Shown: positions 44,139 to 54,019, numbered from the stretch's first letter. The stretch is 64,000 nucleotides of DNA from Nocardioides gansuensis (GCF_003076135.1 NZ_QDGZ01000001.1:496001-560000); one strand, 5' to 3'. Translations and numbers: made by a program. Notes: generated from the sequence alone by a model not told the origin.

Positions 44139-45059
44139 ATGCCCATCCGCCTGGGTCCCAACCAGTACGGCAAGGCCGAGAACCGTGTCGTCCGCGTCTA
44201 CCGCGACACCGCCCGGCACCAGATCCGCGACCTGAACGTCTCGACGTCGCTGCGCGGTCGCTTCGAGGACGCGCACATCTCCGGCGACCAGAAGGACGTC
44301 CTGCCCACCGACACCCAGAAGAACACGGTCTTCGCGTTCGCGAAGAAGATCGGCATCGCCTCCGTCGAGGAGTTCGCCATCGCCCTGGCCGACCGCTACC
44401 TCGAGGCCGCGCCGGCGGCCGAGGGCGCCCGGATCGGCATCCAGGAGTATGGCTGGGACCGGATCCAGGTCGAGGGCGCCGGCCATGACCACGCCTTCGT
44501 CCGCTCCGGCCAGGGCGTGCGCAACACCGTCGTCAACGTCGACGGCCGCGGCGACGGGCGCGTCGTCCAGGTGGTCTCGGGGATCGAGGACCTGACGGTG
44601 CTCAAGTCGACCGGCTCGGAGTTCCACGGCTTCCTGAAGGACGAGTACACGACCCTGCCGGAGACGCACGACCGGATCCTGGCCACCTCGCTGGTGGCGC
44701 GCTGGCGCTACGACTCCGCGGCGATCGCCCGCGGCGGCATCGACTGGGACAAGTCCTACGACGGGATCCGCGCGCTGCTGCTCCAGCGGTTCGCCGAGAT
44801 CCACAGCCTGGCGCTGCAGCAGACGCTCTACGGCATGGGTGAGGCGGTGCTCGAGGAGCACCCCAAGGTCGCGGAGGTGCGCTTCTCCGCGCCCAACAAG
44901 CACCACTTCCTCTCCGACCTCTCGCCGTTCGGGCTCGACAACCCGGGCGAGGTCTTCTTCGCAGCGGACCGGCCCTACGGCCTGATCGAGGCCGCGGTGA
45001 TCCGCGACGAGGCCAGCGAGCCGGGCAACGCCTGGCACGCCGTCCCCGGCTTCTGCTGA
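44139..45059 (+). CDS. uox: Urate oxidase (uricase)
   Basis: A 306-residue cofactor-free oxidase: LGPNQYGKAENRVVRVYRD, PTDTQKNTVFAFAKKIGIASVEEFA, FHGFLKDEYTTLPETHDRILATSLVARW and VRFSAPNKHHFLSDLSPFGLDN are conserved uricase stretches with the catalytic Lys/Thr/His residues. It oxidises urate to 5-hydroxyisourate with O2. ATG 44139 follows GAGGGAG. Third gene of the uraD operon. Confidence 0.96.
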   Translation: MPIRLGPNQYGKAENRVVRVYRDTARHQIRDLNVSTSLRGRFEDAHISGDQKDVLPTDTQKNTVFAFAKKIGIASVEEFAIALADRYLEAAPAAEGARIGIQEYGWDRIQVEGAGHDHAFVRSGQGVRNTVVNVDGRGDGRVVQVVSGIEDLTVLKSTGSEFHGFLKDEYTTLPETHDRILATSLVARWRYDSAAIARGGIDWDKSYDGIRALLLQRFAEIHSLALQQTLYGMGEAVLEEHPKVAEVRFSAPNKHHFLSDLSPFGLDNPGEVFFAADRPYGLIEAAVIRDEASEPGNAWHAVPGFC

Positions 45060-45079
45060 ACGGGACGGGAAGGCCAGCC

Positions 45080-46441
45080 ATGCACGAGCAGTCACTGGTG
45101 ATCGACGGGGCCGCCGTCGCGACGCTCGACGCCGGCCGCCGCGAGCTCACTCGTGGCCACGTCGTGGTGCAGGGCAGCCGGATCGTCGCCGTCGGCGAGG
45201 GCCCGGCGCCGGCGTACCCCGGACCCCGCGTGGTCGACGCCCGCGGCTGCCTGGTCACGCCGGGCTTCGTCAACACCCACCAGCACCTCTACCAGTGGGT
45301 CACCCGCGGGCTCGCTGCTGACGCGACGCTCTTCGAGTGGCTCACCACGCTCTACCCCGTGTGGGCGGGCATCGACGAGGAGGCGGTGTACGTCGCGGCG
45401 CAGGCCGCGCTCGCCACGCTGGCCCGGTCGGGCTGCACCACGGCCGCCGACCACCACTACGTCTTCCCGCGCGAGGGCGGCGATGTGCTGGCCGCGGAGA
45501 TCCGCGCCGCCGCCGAGGTGGGCCTGCGGTTCCACCCGGCGCGCGGCTCGATGGACCTCGGCGCCAGCCAGGGCGGGCTGCCGCCCGACTCGGTGGTGCA
45601 GGACCGCGACGAGATCCTTGCTGCCACCGAGGCCGCCATCGACCGCTGGCACGACCCGTCGCCGGGCTCGATGCTGCAGGTGTCGGTGGCGCCGTGCTCG
45701 CCGTTCTCGGTGACCGCTGACCTGATGCGCCAGGCCGCCGAGCTGGCGCGGCGCCGCGGCGTACGCCTGCACACGCACCTGGCCGAGACCACCGACGAGG
45801 CGGACTGGTGCGCCGAGCGGTTCGGGTGCACGCCCGTGGAGTACGCCGAGCAGCTCGGCTGGACGGGCGCCGACGTGTGGTTCGCCCACGGCATCCACTT
45901 CGACGACGCCGAGGTGAAGCGGCTGGGGAGCTCGGCGACGGGCGTGGCGCACTGCCCGAGCTCCAACGCCCGGCTCGGTGCCGGGATCGCGCGCGCAGCA
46001 GCCCTCTGCGCGGCCGGTAGCCCGGTCGGCCTCGGGGTGGACGGCGCGGCGAGCAACGAGGCGGGCTCGCTGCTGGAGGAGGCGCGGCACGCGGTGCTGT
46101 TCGCCCGCGCCCGAGGCGGCCCGCGGGCCCTCGGCGTCCGCGACGCCCTGGAGATGGCGACCCTGGGCGGCGCACGGATCCTCGGCCGGGACGACGAGCT
46201 GGGCTCCCTGGAGGTCGGCAAGCTCGCCGACCTCGCGGTGTGGCGGCTCGACACCCTCGCCCACGCCGGGATCGAGGACCCGGTGGCAGCGCTGGTGCTC
46301 GGCTCGCCGCCGCCGCTGGAGCTGTTGCTGGTCAACGGCCGGCCGGTCGTCGAGTGCGATCGGGTCGTCACCCTCGACGAGTCGGCGCTGGCCGCCCAGG
46401 TGGCCGCCGTGCAGCGGGCCCTGGTGCGGAAGGCGGGCTGA
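45080..46441 (+). CDS. 8-oxoguanine deaminase / amidohydrolase
   Basis: A 453-residue metal-dependent amidohydrolase: GFVNTHQHLYQWVTRG holds the N-terminal HxH metal motif, LHTHLAETTDEADWC is the next metal/substrate His region, FAHGIHFDD and VDGAASNEAGSLLEE follow. It is close to 8-oxoguanine deaminase and hydroxydechloroatrazine-type enzymes; purine catabolic context (uraDH, uricase) favours 8-oxoguanine or guanine deamination. The start ATG 45080 is 20 nt after the uricase stop, so it is in the same operon; GGGAAGG precedes it. Confidence 0.88.
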   Translation: MHEQSLVIDGAAVATLDAGRRELTRGHVVVQGSRIVAVGEGPAPAYPGPRVVDARGCLVTPGFVNTHQHLYQWVTRGLAADATLFEWLTTLYPVWAGIDEEAVYVAAQAALATLARSGCTTAADHHYVFPREGGDVLAAEIRAAAEVGLRFHPARGSMDLGASQGGLPPDSVVQDRDEILAATEAAIDRWHDPSPGSMLQVSVAPCSPFSVTADLMRQAAELARRRGVRLHTHLAETTDEADWCAERFGCTPVEYAEQLGWTGADVWFAHGIHFDDAEVKRLGSSATGVAHCPSSNARLGAGIARAAALCAAGSPVGLGVDGAASNEAGSLLEEARHAVLFARARGGPRALGVRDALEMATLGGARILGRDDELGSLEVGKLADLAVWRLDTLAHAGIEDPVAALVLGSPPPLELLLVNGRPVVECDRVVTLDESALAAQVAAVQRALVRKAG

Positions 46442-46442
46442 C

Positions 46443-47186
46443 ATGCCTCCCCGCGCCGCTGGCGGACACACCAGGGTCCAGTCGCTCGACCGGGCCCTGG
46501 GCCTGCTCGACCTCCTGGCCGACGCCGGACGACCCCTGGGCCTCTCGGAGCTCGCGTCGGCCGGCGGCCTGCCCGTCTCCACCACTCACCGGATGCTCGC
46601 CTCGCTGACCGCCTCGGGTCACCTGCACCAGGCCCCCGACCGCCGCTACCGGCTGGGCCCGCGGCTCGTCGCGCTGGGCGGCGCTGCGATGCTCCCGGTG
46701 GGCCCGGACGTCCCCGCGTGGCTCAGCCAGCTCGTGGCGAGCACCGGCGAGACCACCAACGCAGCCACGCTGTGCGGTGACGCGGTGCTGTTCGTCGCGC
46801 AGGTCCAGTCCGCACAGGCCATGCGCACCTCGACCGAGGACTACCGCCGCACGCTGCCGCACTGCTCGGCCGTCGGCAAGGCGCTGCTGTCGCTGCTGCC
46901 CGACTCCGAGGTGGTCTCGCTCGCTGACCGCGTCGGCCTGCCGCGGCGTACGTCCCGCACCATCGACAGCGTCGAGGGCCTGTTGTGGGCCGTCGCCCAG
47001 GTGCGGCTGTCCGGTTACGCGGTCGATGACGAAGAGGAGGAGTACGGCGCGCGCTGCGTCGCCGTGCCCGTGCCCGCGGCGCCGTTCCCGCTCGCGGTGT
47101 CGGTCTCCGGGCCGACGAGCCGGGTCACCCCCGAGCGCGTCCCGGCGATCGCCTCCGAGCTGGCCCGAGTCGTCCGCGCTGCCTGA
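46443..47186 (+). CDS. IclR family regulator of the purine operon
   Basis: A 247-residue IclR protein: VQSLDRALGLLDLLADAGRPLGLSELASAGGLPVSTTHRMLASLTASGHLHQAPDRRYRLG is the DNA-binding part; VLFVAQVQSAQAMRTSTEDYRRTLPHCSAVGKALLSLL is the effector domain. It is a paralogue of the AllR-like protein at 38496, with the same EYGARCVAVPVP stretch. It ends the purine operon, with its ATG 2 nt after the deaminase stop. The two IclR proteins may recognise the shared boxes. Confidence 0.87.
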   Translation: MPPRAAGGHTRVQSLDRALGLLDLLADAGRPLGLSELASAGGLPVSTTHRMLASLTASGHLHQAPDRRYRLGPRLVALGGAAMLPVGPDVPAWLSQLVASTGETTNAATLCGDAVLFVAQVQSAQAMRTSTEDYRRTLPHCSAVGKALLSLLPDSEVVSLADRVGLPRRTSRTIDSVEGLLWAVAQVRLSGYAVDDEEEEYGARCVAVPVPAAPFPLAVSVSGPTSRVTPERVPAIASELARVVRAA

Positions 47187-47224
47187 AGTCTCAGCGGATG
47201 TCGGGACACCCCCGCAGACCCAGG

Positions 47225-47887
47225 TCAGCGGACGGGCTGGCGCACCGGTGTGCCGGGGAAAGCTGCATCCACCCGGTCCGGCGGGGGACAGGCGGCGATG
47301 CCCACTTCGAGCAGGGCGCGCAGCCGTCGATCACGGTCGGGGCTGCCGCTTGCCACGATCCCTTCGACGGCCCAGCGGACCATCGTCGGGGCACAGGACT
47401 TGACGAAGGCCTGGGCGCTGGTCCGTCGTCGTGTCCGGAGCCGCTCGACCCAGGCGACCGCGCCGGGGACCTGGTCGAGCGCGATCCGAGCCTGCCGCCG
47501 GGTCGAGGCCAGATCGGGCGCGTCGGCACACAACCTCTCGGCGTGCAGCAGACCCGCTGACAGCACCCGCTGGGCACTCTCGGGGACGTCGAGGATGGGA
47601 CTCGCGGCGACGGCCACGGCCACCGTGAGCCACGTCCGGTCGTCCCCGCGACGGCCGACGACCGAGGGGATGAGCGGCGCCAGCTGCTGACGGGCGGCGT
47701 CGCTGGTGTGGTCGTTGACCTCCCTCGCCAGCTCCGCGAGCAGGGGATGAGTGCACGCGGGGTGGTCGCTCCACCGCTCACCAGCGAGCACCGAGGCGAG
47801 CTCCATGAAGCACGCTCCACGTCGGGGCGTGCGGTGTCGGCCACGTGACAGGACCGGGATGCCGTCGGGAACAGTCGAGGACTTCAT
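47225..47887 (-). CDS. Conserved hypothetical protein
   Basis: A 220-residue cytoplasmic-looking protein without membrane segments. It opens MKSSTVPDGIPVLSRGRHR, then RGACFMELASVLAGERWSDHPACTHPLLAELAREVNDHTSDAAR, an all-helical pattern with conserved-looking His/Cys (SDHPACTHP). I recognise the sequence type as widespread in actinobacteria but do not know a function. ATG 47887 has GGGAGGAGG upstream; the longer frame lacks coding character. Confidence 0.75.
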   Translation of the reverse strand: MKSSTVPDGIPVLSRGRHRTPRRGACFMELASVLAGERWSDHPACTHPLLAELAREVNDHTSDAARQQLAPLIPSVVGRRGDDRTWLTVAVAVAASPILDVPESAQRVLSAGLLHAERLCADAPDLASTRRQARIALDQVPGAVAWVERLRTRRRTSAQAFVKSCAPTMVRWAVEGIVASGSPDRDRRLRALLEVGIAACPPPDRVDAAFPGTPVRQPVR

Positions 47888-47979
47888 CGCAACCTCCTCC
47901 CTCAGGATGCGCCGACGCGAGGGTTCCAGCAACCCCCGAGGGAGGCACGATCGGCCACGCCCGTTCTGGGGACGTCACG

Positions 47980-49002
47980 TCAGACGGCCTCGCCGATGAC
48001 CAGGCTGATCGGTCCGGCGAGCTGGGCATGACTTGTGAGCCTCCAGCCGGTGGCCGTGAGCCACTCGCCGCCCTCCTCGACGCCGTAGACGTCGCCGTCG
48101 TTGACGTGGATCGCGAACTCGCCCGCCATGAGCGCCGCGGGCAGCGGCTGGGTGTGGGTCGGGTCGGTCCAGAAGTCGGCGATCAACACCCTGGCGCCGG
48201 GCTCGGCCACCTCCCGGATCCGCTGGAGGATCGCGCGGTTGGTGTCCGGGGTGAAGTAGTGCACGAGGTTGGCGAGCAGGAAGGCGTCGTAGCCGCGGGG
48301 GAGCTCGTCGACGAGGACGTCGCCCTCGCGGACATCGACGCGGTCGCCGTACGCCGTGGCGCGCAGCGCGTCCCGGGCGACGCGGGCCACCTCGGGGATC
48401 TCCAGCACCGTCGCCGTGAGTTCGGCGTCGGAGGACGCCAGGGCGACCGACCAGGAGCCGGTGCCCCCGCCGATGTCCAGCACCCTGCTCGCCGCCGGCA
48501 GCGCGGCGGCCGCGGGCAGGGCGTGGCACGCGGCAGCGGTGGCCGCGGCGATGCCGGCGGACATGACGGGCACCAGCTCGTCGTCGATCTCGAAGATCTC
48601 GTGCGTGGGCCGCCCGCGGCCCAGGGCTCCGGCCAGGTCCTGCCAGGCGGGATAGCTCAGCCGGTCCCAGAACCTGAGGAGGGGCCGGAGGTCGGCAGGG
48701 GTCTGCCCGGACAGGAACGTGGCCGCCGCCGCGCCGTTCGCGTAGTGGTCGCCGTGCCGCTCCAGCAGGCCGATCGCGACCATGGCGTCCGCGCTGATGC
48801 GCGCCGTACGCCGCGTCAGACCGGTGCGCGCGGCCAGCCCGTCGAGGTCGACCGGACCCTCGCCCAGGGCCTCGAACAGGCCGAGCTCGGAGGCCGCGAA
48901 CAGGTGCTTGCTGGCCATGAAGCCCTGGGCGATCGCAAAGATCCGATCGGGCGTGACGACATCCTCGGCTGCCCGAGTGGGGGGTTCGTGTGTGGTGGTC
49001 AT
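47980..49002 (-). CDS. O-methyltransferase, acetylserotonin-type
   Basis: A 340-residue protein: N-terminal winged-helix dimerisation domain (FAIAQGFMASKHLFAASELGLFEALGEGPVDLDGLAARTGLTRRTARISADAMVAIGLLER), then a class I methyltransferase domain with VLDIGGGTGSWSVALAS and LLANLVHYFTPDTNRAILQRI. These enzymes methylate phenolic or polyketide hydroxyls. The start ATG 49002 gives MTTTHEPPTRAAEDVV; the longer frame crosses into the divergent luxR promoter. The neighbouring LuxR protein is likely its regulator. Confidence 0.87.
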   Translation of the reverse strand: MTTTHEPPTRAAEDVVTPDRIFAIAQGFMASKHLFAASELGLFEALGEGPVDLDGLAARTGLTRRTARISADAMVAIGLLERHGDHYANGAAAATFLSGQTPADLRPLLRFWDRLSYPAWQDLAGALGRGRPTHEIFEIDDELVPVMSAGIAAATAAACHALPAAAALPAASRVLDIGGGTGSWSVALASSDAELTATVLEIPEVARVARDALRATAYGDRVDVREGDVLVDELPRGYDAFLLANLVHYFTPDTNRAILQRIREVAEPGARVLIADFWTDPTHTQPLPAALMAGEFAIHVNDGDVYGVEEGGEWLTATGWRLTSHAQLAGPISLVIGEAV

Positions 49003-49090
49003 GCCACCCAGCGTGAGCGGGGCTTCCCGCGGCCGCCATCCCACGATTCTGGGGATGCCGCCGCGCACCCATCCCGCCGTACTCTCAAAC

Positions 49091-50233
49091 ATGGGCTCAG
49101 CATTGGAGCCGCGAGCTCGCGAGGAGATCGAGCACGTGCGCTCGCGTGGACTGACGTGGGTGGACTACAGCGCGGCCGTCGCCGAGGTGCTCGCGCCAGT
49201 CATCCCGTTCGACGCCTACTGCTTCCACACGATCGACCCGGGAACAATCCTGTTCACCGGCAGTGTCAACCGCAACGTCGCCTGCTCGGGCTCCTGGCTG
49301 GCCCACCACGAGTATTTCATCGAGGACGTCAACAAGTGGTCCTTCCTCGCCCGCAGCGGCCGCATCGCCGGCGCCACCAGCATCGACAGCCATGGGGAGC
49401 TGTCCCGCTCGACCCGGCACCGGTCCCACGAGAACTACGGTTTCGGCGACGAGCTGCGCGTGTCCCTCGTCGTCGATGGCCTCTACTGGGGAGCCGCGGC
49501 GTTCCTGCGCGGCGCCGACGAACCCTGGTTCACCGACACCGACGTGCGCGCCCTCACCGCGTTGGCTTCCCCGATCGCAGCCGGCCTGCGGCGCTCCCTC
49601 CTGGCGCAGCCGATCGCGCCCCACACAGGTCGCCCCGTCGAGCACGGCCCGGGCGTCGTCGTCTTCGACGAGCATGGCCAGCCTGAGTCGATCTCCACGG
49701 CCGCGGAGCGCTGGATCGAGGAGCTGGTCGAGGAGCCTCCGCCGAGCACGCCGAGCGATTCGAAGACCGTGCAGGCGGTCGCGGCCCGGGCCCGCGCCAT
49801 CGCGCCGGGCAACGACCCGCTCGAGCTGGCCGCCCGGGCCCGGGTCCGCACCCGCTCCGGCACCTGGCTGCTGCTCTACGGCACCCGGCTGAGCGGGGAC
49901 TCCGACGGGCGGACCGCGGTGATCATCCATCCGGCCACCCCGCAGGACGTCGCACCCGTGATCGCCCTGTCCTACGGCCTCACCGAGCGGGAGTGCCAGG
50001 TCGCCATGCAGTGCGTCCAGGGACGGGTCACCAAGGAGATCGCCCGCGCGTTGTCCCTGTCGCCCTACACCGTCCAGGACCACCTCAAGTCGATCTTCGA
50101 CAAGACCGGTGTCCGCAGCCGGGGCGAGCTGGTCGGTCAGATCTTCCTCGACCACTACGCGAGCCGGTGGGAGGCGCCGGAAGCGGCGCCACCTGGCCTG
50201 CTGGTGCGAGGCATCTCGCCGAACGGCGTGTGA
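49091..50233 (+). CDS. LuxR family transcriptional regulator
   Basis: A 380-residue regulator. The N-terminal part (1-180) looks like a GAF-type sensor (VIPFDAYCFHTIDPGTILFTGSV); the C-terminal 65 residues are a LuxR helix-turn-helix (YGLTERECQVAMQCVQGRVTKEIARALSLSPYTVQDHLKSIFDKTGV). TACTCT lies 5 nt before the ATG (leaderless). It is divergent from the O-methyltransferase gene with 88 nt between, so they probably form a regulator-target pair (inference). Confidence 0.87.
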   Translation: MGSALEPRAREEIEHVRSRGLTWVDYSAAVAEVLAPVIPFDAYCFHTIDPGTILFTGSVNRNVACSGSWLAHHEYFIEDVNKWSFLARSGRIAGATSIDSHGELSRSTRHRSHENYGFGDELRVSLVVDGLYWGAAAFLRGADEPWFTDTDVRALTALASPIAAGLRRSLLAQPIAPHTGRPVEHGPGVVVFDEHGQPESISTAAERWIEELVEEPPPSTPSDSKTVQAVAARARAIAPGNDPLELAARARVRTRSGTWLLLYGTRLSGDSDGRTAVIIHPATPQDVAPVIALSYGLTERECQVAMQCVQGRVTKEIARALSLSPYTVQDHLKSIFDKTGVRSRGELVGQIFLDHYASRWEAPEAAPPGLLVRGISPNGV

Positions 50234-50319
50234 CGCCAAGGCGCGCAACGGCGAGCATGTCAGCGTCCGTTTGCCTCGACGTCGCCGCCCTGACGCGATG
50301 GCATGCCACGGTGACGCCC

Positions 50320-51324
50320 ATGCGTCGCACCCACCTGTCCCTGGCCACTGCCCTCGCCGCCGTGGCGCTCGCGCCAGCAGTGACCGCCGCTGCCGACACC
50401 GGCAAGGACGACCCCTCCTCGTACGTCTTCGGCGTCATCGGAGACGTGCCGTACGGCGCGGACCAGGTGGCGGCGTTCCCCGGCTGGATCGACCAGATCA
50501 GCGCCGATCCCGATGTCCGCTTCGTTGCCCACGTCGGCGACATCAAAAACGGCTCGAGCGTCTGCTCAGATGAGTACTTCGACTTCATCCGGACTCAGTT
50601 CGACCGGCTCGACACGCCCCTTGTCTTCACCCCGGGCGACAACGAGTGGACCGACTGCCATCGGCTGAACAACGGGCCGTACGACCCCTACGAGCGCCTC
50701 GACGCGCTGCGGGCGACGTTCTTTCCCGAGCCGGGCGTGACCCTCGGCGCCCGGACCATGAAGGTCGACGCCCAGCCGGGCTTCCCGGAGAACGTCGACT
50801 GGCGCGCCGCCGAGGTCACGTTCACCACCGCCCACGTCGTGGGCAGCAACAACGGCATGTCCCCGTGGACCGGGGCGAGCGAGCCCAACGCCCGACAGGT
50901 CGCGGAGGTCGCCGCTCGCAACGAGGCCAACATCGCGCAGCTCAGGGAAGCCTTCGCCGAGGCCGAGCAGCGCGACGACCGAGCCGTGGTGGTCTTCCAG
51001 CAGGCCGACATGTTCGACCCCACATACACGCCGACCTTCGCCGACGTCTACGCCTTCAAGTCCTGGGTGCAGGCGCTCGTCGACGAGTCGGAGGCCTTCG
51101 GTCGGCCGGTCTACCTGATCGACGGTGACAGCCACGTGTACAACGTCGACCGGCCGCTCGCCGCGGGCTCGAAGTGGCTCGGGCTGTACGGCGTCGACGG
51201 GGCCGCAGACAACCTGACCCGCATCACCGTCGACGGCTCCAGCAACAACACCGACTGGCTCGAGGTGCGCGTGCACCGGAGTGGCTCCGAGGTCCTCACC
51301 TGGGAACAGGTCCCCTACCGTTGA
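50320..51324 (+). CDS. Secreted metallophosphoesterase
   Basis: A 334-residue exported protein. Signal peptide about 1-25 (MRRTHLSLATALAAVALAPA ends at AxA-like). The calcineurin-type motifs appear in order: VIGDVPYG, HVGDIKNG, FTPGDNEWTD, and GDSHVYNVD late. The active-site metal ligands are therefore complete enough for phosphatase or phosphodiesterase action; the substrate is not known. ATG 50320 is set by the signal peptide; ATG 50257 in frame is possible. Confidence 0.86.
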   Translation: MRRTHLSLATALAAVALAPAVTAAADTGKDDPSSYVFGVIGDVPYGADQVAAFPGWIDQISADPDVRFVAHVGDIKNGSSVCSDEYFDFIRTQFDRLDTPLVFTPGDNEWTDCHRLNNGPYDPYERLDALRATFFPEPGVTLGARTMKVDAQPGFPENVDWRAAEVTFTTAHVVGSNNGMSPWTGASEPNARQVAEVAARNEANIAQLREAFAEAEQRDDRAVVVFQQADMFDPTYTPTFADVYAFKSWVQALVDESEAFGRPVYLIDGDSHVYNVDRPLAAGSKWLGLYGVDGAADNLTRITVDGSSNNTDWLEVRVHRSGSEVLTWEQVPYR

Positions 51325-51364
51325 GCGGCCGGCGGGTCGACGTACTCGATCCCGGCACCGGTGA

Positions 51365-51748
51365 CTACGAGCTGCTGGCGACCGCCACACACAGGATGCA
51401 CAGGGCCGCCGCCGCGGGGGTCATCACCGCCCGCTCGCCCTTGCTTCGGGACGCTGCATTCAGCGCGATGCCGATGAAGAAGTAGGCCGCGACGACCCAG
51501 CTGGCGGTGCGAAGCACCCCGTCCGGCGCCCTGGCCCACACGAGATCGGCCCGTGCCAGGACCACCACCGCTATCAGCGCGTAGACCAGGATCGAGACAC
51601 CACTTCCGACGCGCAGCGCGAGCGGCAGGGTCCGATGCTGCCCACCCCATGCGAACCGCCCAAGGGGAGCGCCGAGAGCCAACGACAGCTGGAAGACCGA
51701 CAGCACCGCCAGGATGAGACATGCCAGGAGGGCAGCGGTCGGGGCCAT
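51365..51748 (-). CDS. Small four-helix membrane protein
   Basis: A 127-residue membrane protein with hydrophobic segments at about 3-25, 48-66, 82-100 and 108-125. No motif of known enzymes. TAGGAT on the minus strand lies 7 nt before ATG 51748, which suggests a leaderless transcript; ATG 51757, three codons upstream, would fall inside the -10. It faces the phosphoesterase gene across a short gap. Function not recognised. Confidence 0.7.
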   Translation of the reverse strand: MAPTAALLACLILAVLSVFQLSLALGAPLGRFAWGGQHRTLPLALRVGSGVSILVYALIAVVVLARADLVWARAPDGVLRTASWVVAAYFFIGIALNAASRSKGERAVMTPAAAALCILCVAVASSS

Positions 51749-51817
51749 GCCCCGCATCCTAGGACCCCGTGCGCGTGGGGTGGCCCAGGTCGGGGTGGCG
51801 ACCTGGTTCGACCCCGG

Positions 51818-54019
51818 TCATGCCACGGCCGCAGCCCGTCGGTCGTCGGTCTCGGCTGGGCGGGTGGTGCCGGTGGGGTGCCGGCCGCCGGGGAGCGCTC
51901 TGTCGAGCCAGCTCGGCAGCCACCAGTTCGCGTGGCCGAGCAGGTTCATGGTGGCCGGCACCAGGACCAGCCGGACGACGGTCGCGTCGACCGCGATCGC
52001 GGTCGCCAGCCCGAGGCCCATCATCTTGGCGAGCGGGTCCTCGCCGAGGACGAAGCTGCCGAAGACGGCCACCATGATCAGCGCTGCCGACGTGATGGTC
52101 CTGGCCGTCCCCGCGAGTCCCCGCACGACCGCCTCGTCGTTGTCCCCGGTGAGCAGGTACTCCTCCCGCACCCGCGACAGCAGGAAGACCTCGTAGTCCA
52201 TGGAGAGTCCGAACAGGATGGCGAACATGAACAGGGGGATGAACGACAGGATCGGCACGGTCGACTCCAGCCCGATCAGGTCGGCGCCCCAGCCCCACTG
52301 GAAGACCATCACCATCACGCCGTACGCCGCCCCGACGCTGAGCAGGTTCATCACCGCCGCCTTGAGCGGCACCACGACGGACCGGAACATCACGAGGAGC
52401 AGCAGGACCGACAGCAGCACCACGGCCGCGATGAACCACGGCAGGCGCTCCTGGACGCGGTCGCCCAGGTCGGAGAAGACGGCCACCTGCCCACCGACGT
52501 GCGCCCGGGCGGGGCTGTCGGCCAGGACGTCGGGCAGCACCTCGGCGCGCAACCGCGCGATGGTGTCGCGCGTGGCCTCGGCCTGCGGGGACGTGGTCGG
52601 CTCGGCCACCAGCACGGCGATGCCCTCCGCGCTGACCCGGGCGGGTGCGACGCCGGCAATGCCCGGGTCGGCCGCGACTGCCTGCGACAGGGGCTCCAGG
52701 ACCTCTGGGTTGCCCGCGACGTCCACGGCGATGACCAGGGGGCCGTTCGCGCCTGGTCCGAATCCGCTCTCGATGAGGTCGTAGGCGCGGCGCTCGGTGC
52801 GCGACTGCGGCATGGTGCCCTCGTCGGGGAAGCCGAGGCGCAGCGCGGTGACAGGGGCGGCCATGGCGACCAGCAGGAGCGTGGCACCGACGGTGTACGC
52901 CACCGCGTGACGGCCGACGTGCGCGCCCCAACGGCGCCACCGTCCGCTGACGGCCCCGGTACGACGCGCCCGGCGCCCGTTGACGCGGTGTCCCGCCAGC
53001 CCGAGCAGCGCGGGCAGCAGGGTGACCGACGCGAGCACCATCACCAGCACGATCCAGGAGATGCCGATCCCGCCGGCGGTGACGAACGGAATCCTGGCGA
53101 CGGCCAGGCCGAGGATCGCCACGACGACCGTGCCGCCGGCAAAGACGACCGACCGGCCGGCGGTGGCCAGTGACAGGCCCACCGCGTCCTCGACGCTGCG
53201 CCCGTCGGCCAGGTGCTCACGGAAGCGGGTCAGCACGAAGAGGGAGTAGTCGATGCCGACGCCCAGGCCGACCATGGCCCCGATGACCGTGGCCCAGGCG
53301 GGGACGTCGACGCCGTACGCCAGCAGCGGCAGTGACCCGGCGCCGACGGCGAGTCCGACCAGCGCCGCGCCGATCGGCAGGCTCATCGCGACGACGGAGC
53401 CGAAGGCGAGGAGCAGGATCACGACCGCGGCCAGCAGGCCGAGGGCCTCGCCCAGGCCCGCGGGCGGCTGCTCGAACGCGAAGTGGAGGTCGCCACCGGC
53501 CTCGATCCGCAGCGACGTGCTGTCGCGCAGGTCGTCGAGGACCGCCTCGAGCCGCTCCAGGTCGGCGGCCGACAGGTCCTCCCGCTCCGGGTACTGGACC
53601 CGGACCAGTGCGACCGTCCCGTCCGGCGAGACGACGCCGGAGTCGACGGCCGCCTGCCTGCCCTGGTCGAGGGCGCCGGACGGGTCGCTGGTGCCGAGCA
53701 CGTTCGGCAGTGCGGCCACCGCGGCCTGCACCTGCGCGACCCCGGCCCGTGCCTCGGTCGACTCGAAGAAGCCGGCGTCGCCCTCGCTAGGGGCCAGCAC
53801 CACGTCGGCGCCGAGCCCCAGGTCATCGTCGCCGGCATGCTCCAGCAGCTCGCTCGCCGCGTGGGAGTCGAGGCCGGGTGCCTCGAAGGGGTCGTCGAGC
53901 TCGCGCCCGAACCCGGCCGCCGAGGCGAGGACGATCAGGCACATCGCGAGCCAGCTCGCGATGACCACCCACGGGCGGCGGGCCGCGAGGCGGCCGAGCC
54001 GTTCGAGTGCACGGGACAT
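51818..54019 (-). CDS. MMPL family RND-type transporter
   Basis: A 733-residue protein with two halves of about six membrane segments each. The N-terminus MSRALERLGRLAARRPWVVIASWL, the motif GLGVGIDYSLFVLTRFREHLADG (first half) and GLSMDYEVFLLSRVREEY (second half, Asp-Tyr proton-relay pair) are MMPL hallmarks. It probably exports a lipid or hydrophobic drug using the proton gradient. ATG 54019 has GGAGGAG 11 nt upstream. It is divergent from the two-component system, whose response regulator may control it. Confidence 0.93.
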   Translation of the reverse strand: MSRALERLGRLAARRPWVVIASWLAMCLIVLASAAGFGRELDDPFEAPGLDSHAASELLEHAGDDDLGLGADVVLAPSEGDAGFFESTEARAGVAQVQAAVAALPNVLGTSDPSGALDQGRQAAVDSGVVSPDGTVALVRVQYPEREDLSAADLERLEAVLDDLRDSTSLRIEAGGDLHFAFEQPPAGLGEALGLLAAVVILLLAFGSVVAMSLPIGAALVGLAVGAGSLPLLAYGVDVPAWATVIGAMVGLGVGIDYSLFVLTRFREHLADGRSVEDAVGLSLATAGRSVVFAGGTVVVAILGLAVARIPFVTAGGIGISWIVLVMVLASVTLLPALLGLAGHRVNGRRARRTGAVSGRWRRWGAHVGRHAVAYTVGATLLLVAMAAPVTALRLGFPDEGTMPQSRTERRAYDLIESGFGPGANGPLVIAVDVAGNPEVLEPLSQAVAADPGIAGVAPARVSAEGIAVLVAEPTTSPQAEATRDTIARLRAEVLPDVLADSPARAHVGGQVAVFSDLGDRVQERLPWFIAAVVLLSVLLLLVMFRSVVVPLKAAVMNLLSVGAAYGVMVMVFQWGWGADLIGLESTVPILSFIPLFMFAILFGLSMDYEVFLLSRVREEYLLTGDNDEAVVRGLAGTARTITSAALIMVAVFGSFVLGEDPLAKMMGLGLATAIAVDATVVRLVLVPATMNLLGHANWWLPSWLDRALPGGRHPTGTTRPAETDDRRAAAVA

